A DNA stretch of 32,500 bases, taken from contig JAGAVG010000071.1 in the NCBI GenBank assembly GCA_017942035.1, forward strand, positions 1 to 32,500. The letters run 5' to 3'. This DNA is from a bacterium. GTDB taxonomy: Bacteria > Cyanobacteriota > Vampirovibrionia > Gastranaerophilales > Gastranaerophilaceae. The translations under genes and the position numbers were made by a program. Position 1 is the first letter of the stretch. Each line of letters starts with the position of its first letter. Shown here one piece after another: positions 31,289 through 32,500 of the stretch. The notes below the pieces were generated by a model. That model saw only the letters and a list, made by a program, of their open reading frames with translations, did no database searches and was not told the DNA's origin.

Positions 31289-32500
31289 TTACGGTAGTTT
31301 TTGCGGGTTACCATTCTGGTTGTATCGTTTGAGGTAGATCGTATCGCCGTTTTTAATTGTTATTGTTTTTATGTAGTAAACTGTTCCATTACATGTACTG
31401 TTCACCACTTGTCCGTTACAGCCTTCATTTGCTCTACCGTATTGATCAAATGTGTAGTAACCGCCACTAAGCAATGAGCCTTGGCTACCATTTGGTCCAC
31501 CGAGTTCACCGTTGAGATAGAAGCTTGGTGTTGGGCAACCTCCTGTATTATATTGGCTACATTGTGCAGTAGTGCCTGTATAGTGATGTGTTAGGTCGCG
31601 GAATTGTATCTGAATAGGGCTTGCAGGAATATTTACATAAGTACAAACCTTTGATTCATTGTAACTTCCAAATGAGCCATGTTCTATAGTTGGATTTTTT
31701 GCCCAGATGTTGGTTGGATCAGCAGAGTTCCATCTCCATTCAACGCTCTGAGTTTCATTCATAGTACCGTTTTCTGTACATATTTGGAATTTTTTACCTG
31801 TTGTTCCGCCTGTTGGGTTAATATATGCCATTACTCGACATTTGTCACCTGTTACTGTTAATTTACCGGTTTTAGTCTTGATTCCAGTATCTCCATTTTC
31901 GAATCTACAAGAACCCTCCATTACTGAGATTCCTTGGAATGTACCTCCGCTTGCTTCTGCGGCAGATACATTAACCTGAGAACCTGTTGTTATTTCTTTT
32001 GATTTGTGTGCAGTCGTACCATCTGTTGTAACTCCATCAATAGTCAATGTACCGACTGAATTAGTTACCCAGAATTCTACTGTTGTTTTTGATGTTGTAG
32101 CTTCTTCAAAGTAAGCCAGATATGTACAATCTTTTGTACCTGCGGCTTTTACCGCTATGCTTGCATTCGTCAATTGTGCACCTTGTACTAATTCACAATC
32201 ACCGTACATCTTACGCCATGCTTTGAACTTGTAGCCATCGTTAGCCGTTACTCTTGAACCTATTGTGAAACCAATTTCTAGTTCTGAACTAGGGTTGCTT
32301 ACTGTTCCTTTACCTCCAAATGCGGCAAAGGTTACTTTTATTTTCTTAACATCAGGTTCATTCTTCGTATATCCTGCATTAAAGCCACAATCCCCCTCTA
32401 CTTTACTTATATTCAATTCCGCGGAACTTAAGTCGGCACTTTCTGTTGAACAGTTCTCTCCGCCTTTTACTACGCTCCAGCCGTTAAATGTCCAGCCTTC
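31289..32500 (-). CDS. 3' part of a large repeat-type, probably secreted protein
   Basis: The frame is open from the right edge, so the start lies outside; 403 residues are visible. An apparent start at 32416 is a TTG inside the continuing frame and is not credible. The N-terminal part shows three divergent units built on a G-(Y/W/G)-x-F-x-(G/A)-(W/I) strand followed by G-x-C and a later C-x-x-(V/L/M)-A-Y: EGWTFNGWSVVKGGENC, GYKFKAWRKMYGDCEL and GGTFQGISVMEGSCRF. This resembles divergent InlB B-repeat (Flg_new-type) domains of surface proteins. The last 190 residues are a Cys-, Asn- and Gly-rich domain that I do not recognise. A terminator follows. The protein is probably a surface adhesin-like one. 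Confidence 0.7.
   Translation of the reverse strand, partial: EGWTFNGWSVVKGGENCSTESADLSSAELNISKVEGDCGFNAGYTKNEPDVKKIKVTFAAFGGKGTVSNPSSELEIGFTIGSRVTANDGYKFKAWRKMYGDCELVQGAQLTNASIAVKAAGTKDCTYLAYFEEATTSKTTVEFWVTNSVGTLTIDGVTTDGTTAHKSKEITTGSQVNVSAAEASGGTFQGISVMEGSCRFENGDTGIKTKTGKLTVTGDKCRVMAYINPTGGTTGKKFQICTENGTMNETQSVEWRWNSADPTNIWAKNPTIEHGSFGSYNESKVCTYVNIPASPIQIQFRDLTHHYTGTTAQCSQYNTGGCPTPSFYLNGELGGPNGSQGSLLSGGYYTFDQYGRANEGCNGQVVNSTCNGTVYYIKTITIKNGDTIYLKRYNQNGNPQKLP

Overview
This is a low-GC bacterial chromosome segment using the standard code. The best guess for its source is an uncultured gut relative of Cyanobacteria (Melainabacteria/Vampirovibrionia, order Gastranaerophilales). The basis is the prepilin signature FTLAEVLITLGIIG seen in three genes, a LmeA/DUF2993-like secreted protein next to a GerMN protein, and several small lineage-type proteins. 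This is inference from memory of these families; no search was run.

Layout. 1-390: a 175-bp tandem repeat that runs off the left edge. 392-1243 (-): prepilin-like gene 1 with its promoter module (to about 1459). 1562-5074 (-): a tight operon proC, truB, a DUF2993-like secreted protein, a GerMN protein and a HicB-like protein. 5172-6299 (+): rpmH, rnpA and an unknown gene. 6515-6889 (+): a secreted coiled-coil protein. 6943-9620 (-): an EamA-type transporter, a two-subunit CoA-transferase and a zinc-ribbon protein. 9872-13536: an accessory stretch with a nucleotidyltransferase, unknown membrane and small proteins, dispersed repeats and a broken XRE-type regulator. 13782-13868 (-): tRNA-Ser(UGA). 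13964-15980 (+): dapF, then rpsF-ssb-rpsR. 16350-19370 (+): clpB and a glyoxalase-fold protein. 19434-21928 (-): a large TPR protein with a coupled small secreted protein. 22254-23333 (+): prepilin-like gene 2. 23395-26454 (-): dnaK and hemW. 26748-27602 (+): prepilin-like gene 3. 27692-28492 (+): tpiA. 28631-30615 (-): two small unknown genes and murA. 30762-31139 (-): remnants of further prepilin genes. 31289-32500 (-): the 3' part of a large repeat-type surface protein whose start lies beyond the window.

Most of the window is housekeeping. The unusual part is the prepilin family. Three scattered genes share a nearly identical module of about 215 bp upstream: a promoter, a long 5' UTR with an A/T-rich palindrome, and the ribosome site. 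Their leader peptides are 48-135 residues long because dispersed palindromic repeats have been inserted in frame just before the predicted prepilin peptidase site. The gene 2 leader holds at least two further repeat types nested inside the first. Two 3'-end remnants of the same family lie at 30762-31139, and the larger is joined directly to a copy of the promoter-module palindrome. A conserved 5' block with divergent 3' bodies suggests modular, recombining prepilin genes; that interpretation is inference.

Several genes probably start at TTG (truB, murA, the small secreted gene at 19862). In several others a ribosome-binding site places the start downstream of the longest reading frame. These choices are explained per gene.
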